A stretch of DNA of 8,239 bases, from positions 1 through 8,239 of the forward strand of contig VXZL01000456.1 in NCBI GenBank assembly GCA_009845505.1. Reading direction: 5' to 3'. The position numbers and the translations under genes were made by a program. Every line of letters begins with the position of its first letter. Within the stretch, counting starts at the first letter, position 1. This stretch comes from Candidatus Poribacteria bacterium. Lineage in GTDB: Bacteria > Poribacteria > WGA-4E > WGA-3G. The notes below the pieces were generated by a model. It was not told where the DNA came from. It worked only from the letters and a program-made list of their open reading frames with translations, and did not search any database. Below are positions 6,449-8,239 of this stretch, piece after piece.

Positions 6449-7444
6449 CTATAGAAAGACTTCACGCTTGAATCTAAGTAGTAGCCAGAGGAAAAAGGGA
6501 CCACCAATCAGGGCAGTGACAATGCCAACGGGCAATTCAGCAGGCGTGACGATCGTTCTTGAAAATAGGTCTGCCGAGACGAGTAGTATCGCACCGCCTA
6601 CTGCTGAACCGGGTAGGACATACCGATGGTCTGCGCCGCCTAAGAGTCTCAGGAGATGCGGTACAACGAGCCCAACGAAACCGATACCACCTGCTGCTGC
6701 AACCGCCGCACCTACCGTTAGGGCGACCCCAAAAACTGCCCATCGCTTCAAAGTTTCTGTCGAAACGCCGAGATGATACGCTTCGGATTCTCCCAGACTC
6801 ATTGCATTCAGTGCTGTTGCTTGTCGTGACAATACGAGCAACCCTATGACTGCGATCGGTAATGTGATAAAAACGACGGGCCACGTCGCGCCCCCGAAGC
6901 CGCCAAGCAGCCAGAAAGTCAAACTCCGCAGCTGCTCATCATCAGCGAGGAAGGTCATTAAGCCGATACCTGCGCCAGCGAAACTGTTAAGCGCGATACC
7001 TGCGAGTAATAAGGTTAGCGTTTGGACTTTCCCCTCCCCTTCCGCAATTTTCCAGACGCAGATCGTCACAAGCATGCCACATAGAAAAGCCGCGATGGGA
7101 AGTCCCCACACACCTAATGCACCGCCACCGATCAACACAATCCAGAGCGTTGCGCCTAACCCGGCACCCGCTGTTACACCGATTAATCCGGGATCTGCCA
7201 GTGGATTTCGGAAAATACCTTGGAGGGTTGCCCCCGATATTGCTAACATCGCGCCGACAACAGCGGATAGAATGACGCGCGGAAACCGGACATGGACCAA
7301 GACTGCAAAGCCATTTTCTCGAAAGAGTAGAATCTCAGGGATACGCCACGGTAGGATTTGATATGCGCCCACCCCTGCCGCAATGCTCATGGATGCTGGC
7401 AATATACAGATGAGGATCAGCAGAATTTTTGTTCGCTTTTGCAT
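6449..7444 (-). CDS. hmuU: FecCD-family heme/iron-complex ABC permease, HmuU type
   Basis: Predicted 331-residue inner-membrane permease, about ten hydrophobic segments, of the BtuC/FecD/HmuU family; it forms the channel with the adjacent ATPase. Hallmarks are GATLQGIFRNPLADPGLIGV (71-90), the LGESEAYHLGVS coupling segment (217-228) that contacts the ATPase, GFVGLVVPHLLRLLGG (255-270) with H273 two residues on, and PAELPVGIVTALIGGPFFLWLL near the C-terminus (301-322). Family length is about 330, so the gene is complete. Two starts are possible: ATG at 7444 with GGA six bases upstream, or TTG at 7453 adding three residues with a weak AGG upstream; the ATG is preferred on codon type. It lies 45 bases after the stop of the binding protein gene. 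Heme versus cobalamin or ferric siderophore cannot be decided from this protein alone. Confidence 0.9.
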   Translation of the reverse strand: MQKRTKILLILICILPASMSIAAGVGAYQILPWRIPEILLFRENGFAVLVHVRFPRVILSAVVGAMLAISGATLQGIFRNPLADPGLIGVTAGAGLGATLWIVLIGGGALGVWGLPIAAFLCGMLVTICVWKIAEGEGKVQTLTLLLAGIALNSFAGAGIGLMTFLADDEQLRSLTFWLLGGFGGATWPVVFITLPIAVIGLLVLSRQATALNAMSLGESEAYHLGVSTETLKRWAVFGVALTVGAAVAAAGGIGFVGLVVPHLLRLLGGADHRYVLPGSAVGGAILLVSADLFSRTIVTPAELPVGIVTALIGGPFFLWLLLRFKREVFL

Positions 7445-7489
7445 TTTTTCCAATGGAGCGAAACCTGCGAAGGTAGGACACGCAATTCG

Positions 7490-8239
7490 CTATTCGCTCG
7501 TCGCAGCGAAATGTCCTTCGGTTTCGTGAATGCCTTTGAATAGATCAAGCGCAGCGCGCCCACAACGCGGACCAAATCCAGACAGATATTGTCCATCTAA
7601 CGTCACAACACGCCCGTTTTGTCCTGCAGGTGTATGTGCCAAACCCGGTAGTTTGAGCAGTCCATCAACGCCGCCGATCGATTCCAAACCCGAAGTAAAT
7701 AGGACATACACATCGGGTTGTGCAGCAATCACTGCTTCCGCTGTCATCGGTTTGTTGCCTTTGATGCTGCCTGCTGCGTTTTCAGCCCCGGCAATATCAA
7801 GCATTGCTCCTTGTGCCGTATTTGTTCCTAATACAAGAGTGGTTTGTGTGCCTCGTAGATAGAGGAACAGTGCTTTCTGTTTCGGCTGCCCTTTTCGCGC
7901 AGAGAGTTTAGTTTCCAGTTTGTCAATATCAGTCTCTAAAGCCTCTATTAATTCCTCAGCTTTTTTTTCACGTCCGACTGCCTTCCCGATAGTTCGTAAT
8001 CGTTGCTTGGCTCCCTCAAAACTACGCGGCTCCGTGAGGAGTAAAACAGTTACCCCTGCCATACGGAGTTGTTGAACGACTTGTGGGGATCTCACATCGT
8101 CGCGTCCAATTACAAGTGTTGGATTTAAAAAGAGGATTCCCTCGGCGTTGAGTCCATATTGGTAACCGACACTCGGCAGTTTCTCTTTCACGCCTTTTGG
8201 ATACGTTGATGAGGCATCGCAGCCGACCACCTTTTCACC
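7490..8239 (-). CDS. hmuT: HmuT-type heme ABC transporter substrate-binding protein, 5' end cut by window edge
   Basis: 249 residues are visible; the frame is open to the window end, so the N-terminus (signal peptide and about 40-60 residues, by comparison with family length) is missing. The GTG near 8230 is not a credible start because the residues before it (GEKVVG) already fit the first lobe. The protein is a class III periplasmic binding protein: VVG-D-SSTYP, LPSVGYQYGLNAEGIL (visible 21-36), NPTLVIG, a long Lys/Glu-rich linker helix, then the HmuT-like second lobe with LGTNTAQGAMLDIAGAENA, KPMTAEAVIAAQPDV, GLESIGGVDGLLKLPG and YLSGFGPR near the end. Tyr26 (SVGY) sits where HmuT proteins carry a heme-binding tyrosine; I infer the same role. 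A perfect tandem 7-base repeat (ATTCGCT twice, 7485-7498) covers the stop codon region. It delivers ligand to the permease encoded at 6449-7444. Confidence 0.85.
   Translation of the reverse strand, partial: GEKVVGCDASSTYPKGVKEKLPSVGYQYGLNAEGILFLNPTLVIGRDDVRSPQVVQQLRMAGVTVLLLTEPRSFEGAKQRLRTIGKAVGREKKAEELIEALETDIDKLETKLSARKGQPKQKALFLYLRGTQTTLVLGTNTAQGAMLDIAGAENAAGSIKGNKPMTAEAVIAAQPDVYVLFTSGLESIGGVDGLLKLPGLAHTPAGQNGRVVTLDGQYLSGFGPRCGRAALDLFKGIHETEGHFAATSE

Noticed and set aside
6846..7361. 171-residue plus-strand open frame opposite the FecCD permease
   Set aside because: It is Pro/Ala/Ser/Thr-rich in the way antisense frames of a membrane protein are, lies wholly opposite a clearly real gene, and resembles no family.

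Overview
The window looks like a chromosomal piece of a Gram-negative-type (diderm) bacterium of moderate G+C content. Three substrate-binding proteins are present, two with visible lipoprotein signals, together with a CsgG/FlgT-like envelope protein. The spaced repeats with a TATCAGTTGTCAGT-like core between genes, and the mix of orphan transporter parts, remind me of uncultivated marine or sponge-associated groups such as Candidatus Poribacteria. This is an impression from style only; no marker gene (rRNA, ribosomal protein) is present to prove it.

Left part (90-1148, minus strand): one TAXI-type TRAP transporter solute-binding lipoprotein, with no TRAP membrane subunits in view. A 222-base divergent intergenic region follows (1149-1370). 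It holds an imperfect inverted repeat and a good sigma-70-like promoter reading right.

Centre (1404-5005, plus strand): three tightly spaced genes that probably form one transcript. They are a CsgG-like N-terminal domain fused to a FlgT C-terminal-like domain, a XylF-type D-xylose-binding lipoprotein, and a DppC/OppC-type ABC permease. The xylose transporter's own ATPase and permease (XylG, XylH) are absent, and so is a DppB partner. The binding protein and the permease are therefore from different transporter classes, which is the oddest thing in the window. A bidirectional hairpin terminator lies at the convergent junction with the next block.

Right part (5090-8239, minus strand, read right to left): an iron/heme block made of a HmuT-type heme-binding protein (5' end cut by the window edge), a HmuU-type FecCD permease, a HmuV-type ATPase and, after 116 bases and with its own probable promoter, a small ferritin-like di-iron protein. 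The logic is uptake of heme or a similar iron compound, followed by storage or detoxification of the iron. A perfect 6-4-6 palindrome overlaps the -35 box of the ferritin promoter and could be an operator.

Most of the window is recognisable transport machinery. I see no CRISPR array, tRNA, rRNA, transposase or clear phage gene, and no strong evidence for a wholly new system. The unusual points are gene combinations and a few unassigned cis elements.
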